Positions 13,401 through 25,933 of a stretch of DNA of 64,000 bases are shown here, one piece after another. Within the stretch, counting starts at the first letter, position 1, and each line of letters opens with the position of its first letter. Under the pieces are notes generated by a model that was not told the DNA's origin, ran no database searches, and saw nothing but the letters and a program-made list of their open reading frames with translations. The translations under genes and the position numbers were made by a program. Source of the stretch: Triplophysa rosa (taxonomy: Eukaryota > Chordata > Actinopteri > Cypriniformes > Nemacheilidae); NCBI RefSeq assembly GCF_024868665.1, contig NC_079890.1:1683827-1747826 (forward strand), written 5' to 3'.

Positions 13401-16400
13401 AGAGGTTGCGATGAGTCTTTGGGTCGGCCGGGATTACAAGCAGCTCTGTTTTTGCAAGGTTCAGCTGCAGGTGATCGTCCTTCATCCAGAGCGAAATGTC
13501 ACTCGGGCATGCCGAGATGCGTGCAGAGACAGTCGGATCGTCGGGCTGAAATGACAGGTGGAGTTGTGTATCATCCGCATAGCAGTGATGGGAAAAGTTT
13601 TAGTTTTATTTTAAAACACTTATGGCACAGTTGATGTCTGGTTTAATATGTTATTTTATTGTCAGCCTAGCAAGCGATTTTAGCAATATCTGTCTTCCCT
13701 CCTTCGAGTAGATAGAACTTGGTCTTCTGTGACTGAAATAGCTCCCCGGAGGCAATGCAAATATGACCGCTGAACGAAGCGACTTTCCTAAAGGGAATCA
13801 AATAAAGACAGATGTTAGTCGGCACCTAAATTTGCTTGTTTGTCTTTTAAAGCTGCGTTGACGAGTGCCACTCTTACGAATGTAGATTTTCGTGACGTGA
13901 ACTGTTGTTTTGTTCTCTTGTTTTGGTTAGGTAGTGAAGCTGAAAGGACAGGTCCTGTCGGTCATGTACCGCTTCCGCATGAAGAACCGAGAATGGATGC
14001 TCATCAGAACCAGCAGCTTCACCTTCCAGAACCCGTATTCAGACGAGATCGAGTACATCATCTGCACCAACACCAACGTCAAGTAAGTCGAGCATCGATG
14101 TGTCGTCTGTTTTGTACTCGTGTCGTTGCGTTTCATCTCTCCAGTCCTCTACACCATCGACATGAACTCCACATACATCACAGCGCTCTGGCCTATAAAT
14201 AATTCCCGCATGTCATAACGGCACACAGTCATCAGTACGCTCGGTGACTGATGGTCTTGGATATTTGGTGTAATTAGCAGCAGTCAGGCACATCCACGAC
14301 CGAGTCGCCCCGGGATGAGAAGTCAGCCTTTTGTTTACGTGGCCTCAGAGATGAAATCGATGTCATTTATTCTCCTTCTGTTTAACACCTCTGAAATGAG
14401 GCAGAATATTTGCCCGTGGTGGTGGAAGAACGAATCGGCTGGATTTATGCACACGTATTTCTTATGCATTTTAAAAGCGCCTCTTATTTACTCCCGACCC
14501 CTTGGGAGTCCCTTTGGATGTTTGTCGCTCGCGGTGTGGGCTTGTCGAAATAGTCGGTAAATGTGATTTAAGCCTGGTGGGGTTTTCCCCTTAAGGTACA
14601 TTCGGTTATGATGATCTAACCTGTCAACTCGCTATAGCTCTGAGCTGCTTCAATGTCTACATAGACAGCTACCTACTAAGGGGTCTCCTTAAACTACTTT
14701 GAACCTCATAAGTGATTCATTTGAACGATCGTACATGAGCCACATGATGAGTGGTCGTCATGAAAAGCGCATTAGAGAGTCAACTCGGTTTATTCCTAAT
14801 GGATTTGGCCGGGAGGTTATGTTTTAAACTTGACTAGCAGAGTGAATATATAGCGCATACAACTAAAAATATATTTTTAGTAAGGCAAATACAGAGTTTT
14901 TAGTCGTGATGGTAATAACAATAATTCAATAATACATTTAAAGACATTTTATTACACAGCTTTCTGGAATACTTGATTCTGATTGGTCAGTCGTGACATT
15001 CCAAGATCTGTTATCATTTTGACCGGTGCAGTTTGATACTAAAATGTCAAATTAAATTAAAAAAATGTTAGTTTGAATTATTACGCCCAATTTATAACAT
15101 ATATGAGACATATTCAATAGTGTAATTAGATTACTGTACAAATTACTCTCTCCGAAAAGTATTTAGTTACTTATTACTCATTACTTTCTATATCCTACAT
15201 CAACCTTGATTAGTTACGTGATTCAAGGATAGGCATGAAAGGGCTCTTTTAATTCATTTAAATAAATATTAAACTACATAAAGTGGTATTATTAACTGAC
15301 TAAAGTATTACAAATGTGAGAATAAAGTTAGACTCTGAATTTTGATGTCAATTCCACTATTGCACACAGACATATATTACACAAAGTATTTAGTTTAATT
15401 ACTTCAGAAGTAACTGTAATTAAATTACAAAAAAATAAGAGTAATCCCTTACTTTACTTTTTCAAGGGAAAAGTAATTAAATTACAGTAACTAGTTACAC
15501 CCAACACTGACCAGCAAACACCACAAACCGTGACAGAATCGATCAAATAGATCACTGATACTTAACAATGACTATAATGTTGTTTTCCAACAAAAAATAA
15601 TTCCACTTCCTGGAGGATGATGTCATCAATCAGCTGTTAAAGAGATCTTACAAAACGCCAGCATGACTTATGTTTTACTGAGGACGGTAATGAAACATAC
15701 ATTGTTCACCAGAGACAAATAATATTGTTTTGTTTGAAGAAGTTGGTGAATTTCTTATTAAAGTGCCAACCTAGTTTATTTTACTGCAGCATTTTTGTCT
15801 TGTTCACAGTAAAAATATCGAAACATTCATAATCAAGATACATTCACTTAGAAGCAAAATGACTGAAGATATTATTTCATGTTTTCTGAAATGAGTGTAA
15901 CAATTAGGTGTGTTAATGCTTAAAACTTGGCAGACCTTTTGTTCTTTTTAGGCGTAATCTCACTTAATTTTCATCAGAATACAAGACTTTATATTTTATG
16001 ACAATCAAATGAATTCTTACGGGAAAACAAAACAAAAACGGAGTGAGTGGTAAGCAAGTGGTGAAATTATTTCAAATGATCCTCTTAAAAAAGGTATTTT
16101 TGGGCTGTCGCTGAATATTTAAGACAGAAGGCGTGTGTGTGTGCGTGTGAACCTGTGTGCGACTATACACACCTGAGCGGTTGTGTGTGTGCGCTTTACT
16201 TTTGGGAGACTGTAAATATATGGGAGAGATTCATCAAACCTGTCATCAGCTTTCCCAAACCCCCCAAACTACATCACACCCATATATCACGGTGTTTTTT
16301 CCTCACGGAGGCAAGTGAGACAGTGCTCAATACATAAATCAATATAAAGTATGAGAAAATAATTCATAGAATGGAATATCAGGCATGTAAATCCTTTCGC

Positions 16401-19400
16401 TAATGAGATACTCGTAAACAACATGTTAAAGTAAAAAAACGACTTTGAATCGCCACCTTTTCCACGCACATACAAATACTGTAGTGTGCTGTAACATTTA
16501 CTATAGTAAACTTATAGAGAATTTCTATATTGTATGGTGTTTTTGAATCTTACCCTAGTAAACTAGTATTAAAGTTTACTCTATTTACGATAGCTTATCA
16601 ATTAGTAAATACTACAAAATACTTTACTATACATTATCACTGTAATATACTACTGTTGACTATGGTTTGCTATAGTATTACTCATATGGGATTTCATTTA
16701 CATACTTTTACTAAGGCATTGTCTGCAAACACGAAAGAAGCTCCAAAAATGTGTCGGAACAAAGCTTTCTTCCATTAGTTGTCTTTTTCTTGTATTGACT
16801 TTGAGTTCATGGGTAAATATGAAGTGCAGAAGGGATCTGTGAGATAAATATTCATGTGCAGTAGGGCCGAGGTGAGACGGGAGACAGATGGAGAATAATA
16901 CTGTGGGAGAGACAGAGGGCATGAAGAAGACACGGCGGGTGGAGAGAGACGCTGATAAACAGTCACCCGTCAGACAGACGGCGTGGTCGCTAATCAGATC
17001 AAGTGAAGACGGCGAGAAAAGAGAGGAACGTTTAGTGTTACAGCATTGTTACAGCATTACAGCAAGATCTGGGCTTGTGATTAGTGGATAGTTTTGGGGT
17101 CAAACCCCCATGACCCTCATGAATCGGCCCAGTTTTTGCTTCTTGCTGTAAAAAAACCCCTAATTTTACAAAAATGTATTCATTTTTTTATAATGTTTTT
17201 TATGTGTAATGTAAAAATAATAATTTTACAGATTTGTACAGGTTCTTTCAGATTTTTCCACGTATTTTCGAAATACGGTAAAAAACATCAAATTATATAA
17301 AAAGACTGCAATTTTTTAGAAAAACATTAAAAAAGGTAATTTTACGTCAGAAACGGTTATTTTCGTTTTTTTACTGGCGCCCCCTGCTGCCGGAAAATTA
17401 GTTTCTTTAGGATTTTTTACAGTGTATTTTTGAAATACCGTTAAAACACACCAAATTACAGAAAGACCGCAAAAACATGAAAAACATGTAATTTTACGTG
17501 AAAATCTGTTATTTTACTTTTTTTACTGGCGTCCCAGCAGCCGAAAAATTACAGTTTTTACTGAGTTTTTTCGAGTGCATTTTTGATAAACCGTAAAAAA
17601 AGGTTTGTGAAGAGAAATTTTGTAGCCTAAAGTGGGCGGAGCCGGCCGTCACCATCTTGGCAGCGCGTCAGTCTCGCTTAATCAAAAATGGGCAAAAAGG
17701 CAGGACGTGGGTGGAGCTGAGGTGCCTGGTTGGTGCCTGTCACTCAAGTGGCTACACCCTTAATTATGCAGACTTTTATAATATATATATAAAATATAAT
17801 ATGTTATATGTATAATTTAAAAGGATGCGTTATAAAAAAATGAACTCTCACAGTTGTCATGAAGGGCAAAATTAGCTATAGACCAAATCTTTTTTTTGTA
17901 CCAGGCTGTAAAGATGTTTTTTTCTGCTATAAAGTTGGGCATTTTAACATGGGGCTCAATGAGATTCTGCTCTGTTTTGGAGCCAAATGAGTCAATGAAT
18001 TACAGTCTAAGTCACTTCCGTGTTGGTTTCACGAGAGAGACCGGAAGGTTGCCACTCAAATTTTTCGCGAAAAACTGTTATTTTACTGCTACACCAGCTG
18101 CTGGAAAATTACCTTCTTTTACAGTGTATTTTTGAAATACCGTAAAAAACGGCAAATTACAGAAAGAATGCAAATAAAAAAAAAATACATTTTACGTCAA
18201 AGACTGTTATTTTATGCTTTTTTACTGGCGCCAGCTGCCTGAAAAAAACAGTTTTGTGATTGTGAAAGAAAAGTTTGGGTATTTTCTTCCAGGCGCCAGA
18301 CAGACATACAGCTCACACCGCAGTCAAAGCTATTGGATGAGCTGGATGAATAGATGGATTGTGTTCAAAGACGCTGCACTTATTCCACCCAACGCGAGCT
18401 TGTTAGACTTTTATTCGTTTGGTGTGATACTGTAATATGAGCTATAGGATGGATGTGGTGTTGTCTAATGGCATGCACTTGCAGTCTCAGTATTTATAGG
18501 TATTTTAATGTGGGTATTACGATCTCAGTATACTGTATAGGTATTATTCCGTTCAATGTTGTTTGGTTCTTCAAAATATCTTCTTTTGTGTTCTGCAGAA
18601 GAAACTCATACAGGTTTAAAATAACACCAGGGTGAATAAATTATGGGTGAACAATCCCTATAAAGAACACTTGGATAACAGCGGTGGAGTGATGCTGAGC
18701 TTTGAGGGAGGATTTTTGGGCCACTGGAAATAATATATGTATGTGTCTGGCTGATATCCTTCTCGTCTGCCTGTCTTCGTATGTGCTGATCTCTCTCATC
18801 GCCATGCGTGGTCCAGTTTCAGCACCATTCACTACTCCCCTGTTACCATGACAACCATAAGTAATCTTGCATCTTGTGAGACTCCTCCCGTTCGGAAACC
18901 TGTGGCAGCCCCCTGTGGGCAGACAACAGATCGCCATTTCCCATGTCGAGATTAAATTCTCATATGTGGAGATGTAGAGAGTTAATTATGAAAGGGAGGC
19001 AGGGGGAGTTTGGCTTTCTGTGGAAACTTGGATGCGTGGATGTTTTTGCCATTTTCATTTCAATTTTTTCCCTTCGGCTCTTTCTCTTCCCAAGAAGTTC
19101 AAGCGTAGTTCAGTGTTTTGAGTTCGATCCATCTCATTCCAATGCCGGTCCAGGTGGCCTAATGCGATTCCAGACTGAGCGCGCTAACGTTTGGGTATTT
19201 TCATGGGCCATTTCCAACCCCCTCTTGACATAATGGGGTTCTTAAGCATAATACGTTTTCCTTTCGATAAGTAAAAGCCCCTTACTTCATTTTCAGGTGA
19301 ATTTGAAGCTCCATAACCAATCACAGTGATATTGAAACTGAACAAAGACATCTTATATTAAGGGCTCAGCTCTTCAAAGGGAAATTTCCCGAAGTAGTCA

Positions 19401-20154
19401 GAGACTCGAGATCTATTTTCCTCGAAGGCACGGACACTCCGGAGTCGTTCCAAAACTTATTGAGCTGCTTACGTAAGCGGCGGTTTAAAACATCGTTTGG
19501 CAACGTCAAAGGTGGACAACAATGTGATGCTTTTGTTTGAATACACGAGAGCCTCAAAATATTTCACATTAAGAGAACTCGACGTTTGAATTGACTAACG
19601 TAGTGAATACAAATTTGTACTTATTATAAAAGTGCCAGTTGCTTTTTTAACATTACATAAAATTGACATTTATGCTTTTTGCAGACACCTTTATCCAAAT
19701 ACATTTACAAGTGCATGCAAGCTCTACATTTTTCCCATCAGATTGGACATTATTATTGGAACGTAATCTTCGCAAGCTGTTCTGGAGATGTCCGTCTATT
19801 TATATAGATAGGAGGTTTTCTTTTATGTGATTGTAAATAGCTCGCAGGTGCTTACGACGATGACAGTCGAGCGAACAGTTTTGCTTTAATGGGAGTTTGG
19901 CTTTAACAAGCTTAGAAAATGTGTAGAGCATATGGAATAATAAATGTTTTATTTATCCAGTATATGTGCGTGCTCACCTCAGTGTGAGCTCTTTCTGGAA
20001 TTTAAGCAGCAGGTGTTGATGAAATGTACTTTTTGTGTACCTAACAGTCAATGTTAATGTTTTGTGTTGGATTTACAGGCAACTTCAGCAACAACAACAG
20101 GCTGAACTTGAAGTTCACCAGAGAGATGGACTGACTGCCTATGACCTGTCCCAG

Positions 20155-20199
<45 letters not shown>

Positions 20200-23100
20200 T
20201 ACACAAACACAGAGGCAAAATGCATCATTTAAACTGAAAGTGGTAGTTCACCCAACAATAAAAATCCTGTCTTCATTTGTTCATTCTCATGTGGTTCAAA
20301 CCTGTATGGGACTCTTTCTTCTGTGAAACACAAAAAGAAGATATTTTGAAGAATGCCTCTGTGGATTTGTGTCCATACCATGGAAGTCAATGGGGTTCAG
20401 ACATTCTTCAAAATATCTTCCTTTGTGTTCTGAAGAAGAAAAAAAGTCATACAGGTTTGAAATGACATGAGGGTGAATAAATGATGAAAGTGAAGGATTC
20501 CTTTAAATCCGACTAGGTTTAAATATAACCGCAAACCCAGTATGCTGTTAAACACGTCATCATTTTAAAATTGAAATGTTAATATACATGTGTATATATT
20601 ATCAAATAATAACGATGGTATGTGTCCTTCCGATATTTTTGAATGAAGTAAACATTGCTTCTTTATCCGAGTAGATTCAGTAATAAAATAAAGTACAAAC
20701 AAATAAAAAGCAAGGGAACATATTTTAACAATAACAAATGTGGTAAACAGTGCTTGAAGGTTAAAAACGGCAGCATCAGGTAAACATTTACAAGCTGGGA
20801 AAAATAAAGAACAAAGTAATAAAAAGAAAATGGACTTTTTTAAAGGAATTATTCATCTTAAAATGAAAAAAAGGTTTCATTTATATTGCAGTTTTGTAAT
20901 TACGATCATATGTACTGTTGTTTTTATGTTTTTTCATGTTTATGTAGAGGCACGTTAATATTCTGAATGTTTTTTTTTCTTTGTTTCTTATTTTGTTTCA
21001 ATCAATGGAAACGTTCTGGCTTATAAAGCACAAAAAGCAAAATAATTAAATATGCCGAGCTGTCACATTAAATAAGCTTTGATCTGATTGATATGATTTG
21101 ACCTCCTAAATTTTGGTCTATTCGTCATACAAACTAACCAAATCACAGATGTAAGTCTTAAAGGGACAGTTCACCCAAAAATGAAAATTCTGTCATCATT
21201 TACTCACCTTCGAGTTTCTGTATACATTTCTTTGTTCTGGTGAACACAAAGATATTTGGAAGAATGCTTATAACCAAACAGATATTGCCCCCCATTGACT
21301 CCCATAGTAGGAAAAAAACAATGGTAGTGCCCCAGAACTGTTAGCTGTCCTACATTCTTCAAAATATCTTCTTTTGTGTTCAACAGAACAAAAAAAATGA
21401 TGAAGTAATTTTTCCCACTATGGGAGTCAATGGGGTCCAAGAACTGTCTGGTTACAAGCATTCTTCCAAATATCTTTCTCTGTGTTTACCAGAACAAAGA
21501 AATGTATACAGATGTGGAACAACTCGAAGGCGAGTAAATGATGACAGAATTTTCATTTTTGGGTGACGTACCCCTTTAAGCTCCATAACATCACAGTAGC
21601 GTTAGCTTTAGGTTATTAGCTGACATTTCAAACTCGCTCTCTCTGGGAAAAGATCTGGTGTGCAGTCACACATATAACACATGATGACATGTATATAATC
21701 ACGGCTCATATGGAATATGCCCCTTCTGCTCATGTACAGCTTCTGCACATTTGTTTTGAGTCATAGGTAGTAATGTGGTTATGTTATCTCATCGCCTGTT
21801 TATGTTGAGCAGGTAATCGGAGTCTGTTTCATATAATGAAGTGGATTATTTAAAAATGGATAACTCCTCACGCATGGGCTCTTGGGTAGCACCGATCAAC
21901 ATTTACAATCTGTGTTGACTTTCCATTTGCGATTTAGGCGCGTGACACAAGTCAAATTTAGCAAAACGTTTGAGTTAATAGAAAACAGTTAAATTGGTCA
22001 CTGTTGATTGACAGTTTCATACTTAAGGGAACAGTTCGCCCATATAGGAAAAATGAGCGTTCGATGTGTCACAGATCCATAGAAACATACAGATCAAGAT
22101 CATAGTTTTGTACCCGATTGATTTTTTTCGTTTTTACTTAAATGTGGCAATGTTTTGATTCATCCCAGAGCTGGATGGTCTGGTCCAATTGTTTATTGAA
22201 ATATGGAACTCAAAATATTTTCAAAATCCAATGCAGAAAATAAATGTGAAAAATACTTCTGGAAGCAGGGCCATTGACAAAGCCTGTGTTTAACAAATCA
22301 CATGTCAGATCGCCTCTCTTGTGTTGATGCCCACAGGTGCCAGTCGCCAGCGTGCCAGCCGGTGTTCACGAGGCAGGCAAAACCATCGACAAAACCGAAT
22401 CGCTGTTCACCCAGGAAAGAGACCCGCGCTTCAGCGACATGTATACTGGAATCTCTGGATGTATGTTTCTATATTATATCCTTCTAACTTTACTAAATCA
22501 GCTTAGAATTGAATTCATTTGACAGAAAAATAGTCTTTAGCTACCTTAGGCTGAAACCTTGTTTTTTCAGCAAGGAAGAAATCATTGTGAATATGAATTC
22601 GTGCGTAAATGTGGAATTGATGAACTGGGATAATCCCATTGTTATGCATTAGACTGTTGAAAGCCAAATGCACCTTAGTCAGCACCACAGAACACACTTT
22701 TTCTTTTACCACAACCCATATAGCGTTTTTACTGCTGTTACAGTATCTGTTTGTTCAGCATCTCTGTGGTGAATTAAGATGACAGAGCTCTTACCATATC
22801 TCATGTCTTAAACGACGAGTTCACCCAAAAATAAAAATGCCTTGTTGTTTATTCACCCTCGTGTTGTTCGCATATGACATTCTTACTATGACAAAACACA
22901 GACCCGACAAGTTCAAAAATGCTTTAAAGGGATCGTTCGACCCAAAATGAACATTCTGTCATTATTTACTCACCCACTTGTCATTTTGAACCTTTGACCT
23001 TTTTTATTCTGCAAAACACAAAAGAAGATATTTTGAAAAATGTTGGTAAAAGAAAACCGTCGGTCCCCATTGACTTCTATTGTATGGAGACAAAACCGAT

Positions 23101-25131
23101 GCAAGTCAATGGGGACCGACGGTTTTCTTTCATCAACATTTTTCAAAATACCTATTCTTTTGTGTTTTGCAGAATAACAAAAGGCACACTATATGTGGCT
23201 TTCATGGTGGTTTCTGTCCAGTCTTGGTTTCTATAAACTGCATCTGTGTTGTTTTCGTGAATTATTTCGTGAATTGCGATTGTTTACCTGTCTTTGTGTG
23301 TTTAGCTGATAAGAAGATGATGGTCCCATCGTCGACAGCCGGAGGACAGCAGCTCTACTCTCAAGGAAGCCCGTTCCAACCGGGACACTCGGGCAAGAGC
23401 TTTGGGTACGAGTCTGTTGAGTATTAAACCAAAGAGTCTTCATGCAAAATACAACTCCTAGTAGTATAACTTTGTAAGAAATAAACTGATGGAGATACAG
23501 GTTTTCATTGTCGCTAAAGCAAACCGAAGCACTTCAGATGTACATATTAGGCATTAAGTGTGTTTTTACAATTGCTTGTCCGTTCGGATATTAAATAGTC
23601 ACACACTTGATGTACAGTAAATGTCAAGTCAAGTTTATTTATATAGCGCTTTTCGAAAAAAATGATGAATAATAATAATGAATGAAATGAGAAAAAAGCA
23701 ACCATTTCTTCTGAAATCTTGAAGTAAACCATAAGAAACACAGTGGCTATACACGACGATAACAGAGGACAGTATTAACAATTCAAAATAGCCTCAAATG
23801 GCTATTTTCTTACATGCTTTCAATTGTTCGATAAAAGCAATGGCACACTTGGGACGCACTCTTGAAAAACGTCCAAAGTGAATGCACGTTAAATCACTTT
23901 GGATAAAAGCCAAACGCATGAATGTAAATGTAATGTGTGTTTCAGCTCGTCCGTCATTCACGTCCCGGGGGTCAGTGACATCCAGTCAACGGCTGGATCT
24001 GGTGGACAGAATCTTTCCCAGATATCCCGGCAGATCAACACGGGTCAGGTGTCGTGGACGGGAAGCCGACCGCCCTTCTCTGGACAGGTGAGAGGAATCG
24101 CACAGGCCGCCCGCCCGCCCGTCCGCATCACCACCGGCGCTAAATGTCCCATTAGCTCTTTAAGTCTCTTTAGTGCTGCGATGAGAGCATTGGCTCGTTC
24201 AGAGCTTTTTCCTGCAGCTAATAGTTCTTGTTTTTCACTGGCACTGCTACAAAAACATATAATTACAATTATAAATGAATATCAATGAATTGTATCATAT
24301 ATAATATTACCGAATAATGAGAATAAATAGAAGAGAGAACAAAATAAATAAAACCATTTTTGGTACATTACAGAAAATGAAAGGCAAAAAAACCTTAATA
24401 TCATGTACAGAATGATCTGAGCCCTGTGTCACTGGGGTTATGGAGACCTGTGTGTGGCGTTTATGATAAACACGTGTTTTTGATACGTTTAGAAGAGCGT
24501 GCATGCGTGTTCTTTATGGTCTGTCATCTGTGTCTCTTTACTCGGCAATAAATCCCATGTATATCAGATTTTCCCATCATGCAATATTTACAACATGACA
24601 TGTAAAGCCAAATCAAAAATGAATCCCTGCGATATGAAGAAGAACAGAGCAATACTGGTATGGAGCGTTGTGGTTCTCCGTCGATTAAAGTCTTCTTGAC
24701 ATCTGACTGTTTCAGTCTAGATTACACATGAGGGTTAGCGTTGTTTACAGTTGCAGAGCGTCGCAGAATGATGTCAGTTTAGCTGACATCTAGATGTGTG
24801 TATATTGGTTATTATTATTGTTATTATTTATGTAGTTGAATAATAACTAAAAAAACCTTTACCAAAAAAGTAGTGAATCACAGCTTTAGCTGTTTTTTCT
24901 AGTGTAGCTGTAAACATGACATGAAGCTGTTGTTCCCCAGATGCCAGATTTATTTTAGTCATTCCTTATGAATTGTCTGCGTTTTAAGAAAAAAATAGCT
25001 CCAGAGTTAGTTAGGTAGAAAGGTATAGGTATCATTTTTAGAGATATAACCGGTCGTGCCGTCTATCACTTATTGGTTACTGATCAGAGTTCAGAAGACT
25101 TCAGAACAATATTGACAGACAGAAAGACAAA

Positions 25132-25207
<76 letters not shown>

Positions 25208-25889
25208 AGCAAATACAAAAAGATGGAATAATGAAATGAGAACGAACAAAAGAATGTATGAAAGGGACAAAAGAAAGGTGGAATGAAAGGAAAGGTGAAC
25301 GAAAGAATGAATGAATGAAAGAAAAAAGAAAATAAAGACAGACGAATGAAAGGAAGAAAGACAAACAAAAGAAAGAACGAAATGAAGAAAAAGAACGTAA
25401 GGAAGAAGGAATGAAAGAAAGACACAAAGAACCAATGAAAGAACAAACGAACGAAAGAAAGAATGAATGAATGAAAATAAAGACTGACGAACGAAAAGAA
25501 GAAAGAACGAAAGAAAGAGAAAGAAAGACAAAGAAATGAATGAATGAAAGAACAAAAACGAAAGAATGAAGGAAAGAAATAAGAAAGAAAGAACCAAAGA
25601 AAGAACGAAATGAAGAAAAAGAACATAAGGAAGAACCAAAGAAAGACAAAGAACCAATGAAAGAACAAACAAACGAAAGAAAGAATAAAGGAAAGAAATA
25701 AGAAAATAAAGTCAGAAGAACGTAAGGAAGAAAGAACGAAAGAAAGACACAAAGAACCAATGAAAGAACAAACAAACGAAAGAATAAAGGAAAGAAATAA
25801 GTAAATAAAGAAAATACAAACGAAAGAACGAAATGAAGAAAAAGAACGTAAGGAAGAAAGAATGAAAGAAAGACACAAAGAATGAATGA

Positions 25890-25933
<44 letters not shown>

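Larger units (their letters stand above)
7446..13930 (+). other. arnt2 introns 1-3 between the PAS-B exons
   Basis: The introns are 7446-8277, 8413-8792 and 8868-13930. The first two appear unique apart from a possible degraded fold-back arm after 8430. The third holds AT-rich unique sequence to 11335, a 385-bp MITE (11336-11720) and a LINE fragment (12308-13595) with a nested MITE. No additional coding exon is supported. Confidence 0.75.
14083..20078 (+). other. arnt2 intron 4
   Basis: A 6-kb intron. It contains a DNA-transposon remnant (15120-15516), a TACTATAGTAAA-type low-complexity repeat (16478-16684), a tandem repeat array with an insert (17135-18300) and a fold-back arm (18575-18665). 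A weak match to the LINE tail CAGACGCTTTTATCC lies near 19680. The rest (14083-15119, 18700-19640) looks unique, and no exon is supported. Confidence 0.7.
20155..23945 (+). other. arnt2 introns 5-7
   Basis: The introns are 20155-22336, 22461-23305 and 23406-23945. They hold four fold-back units (20229-20506, 21158-21579, 22808-22910, 22923-23185), a LINE-type 3' tail at 23618-23660 (AAGTTTATTTATATAGCGCT) and another retroelement tail at 23885-23935. The remainder, such as 20507-21157, is AT-rich with no feature seen. Confidence 0.7.

Noticed and set aside
14315..14560. 81-residue ORF after the PAS-B exon considered as an extra arnt2 exon
   Set aside because: It matches no ARNT2 region, and the flanking exons already join in phase with the known protein sequence.
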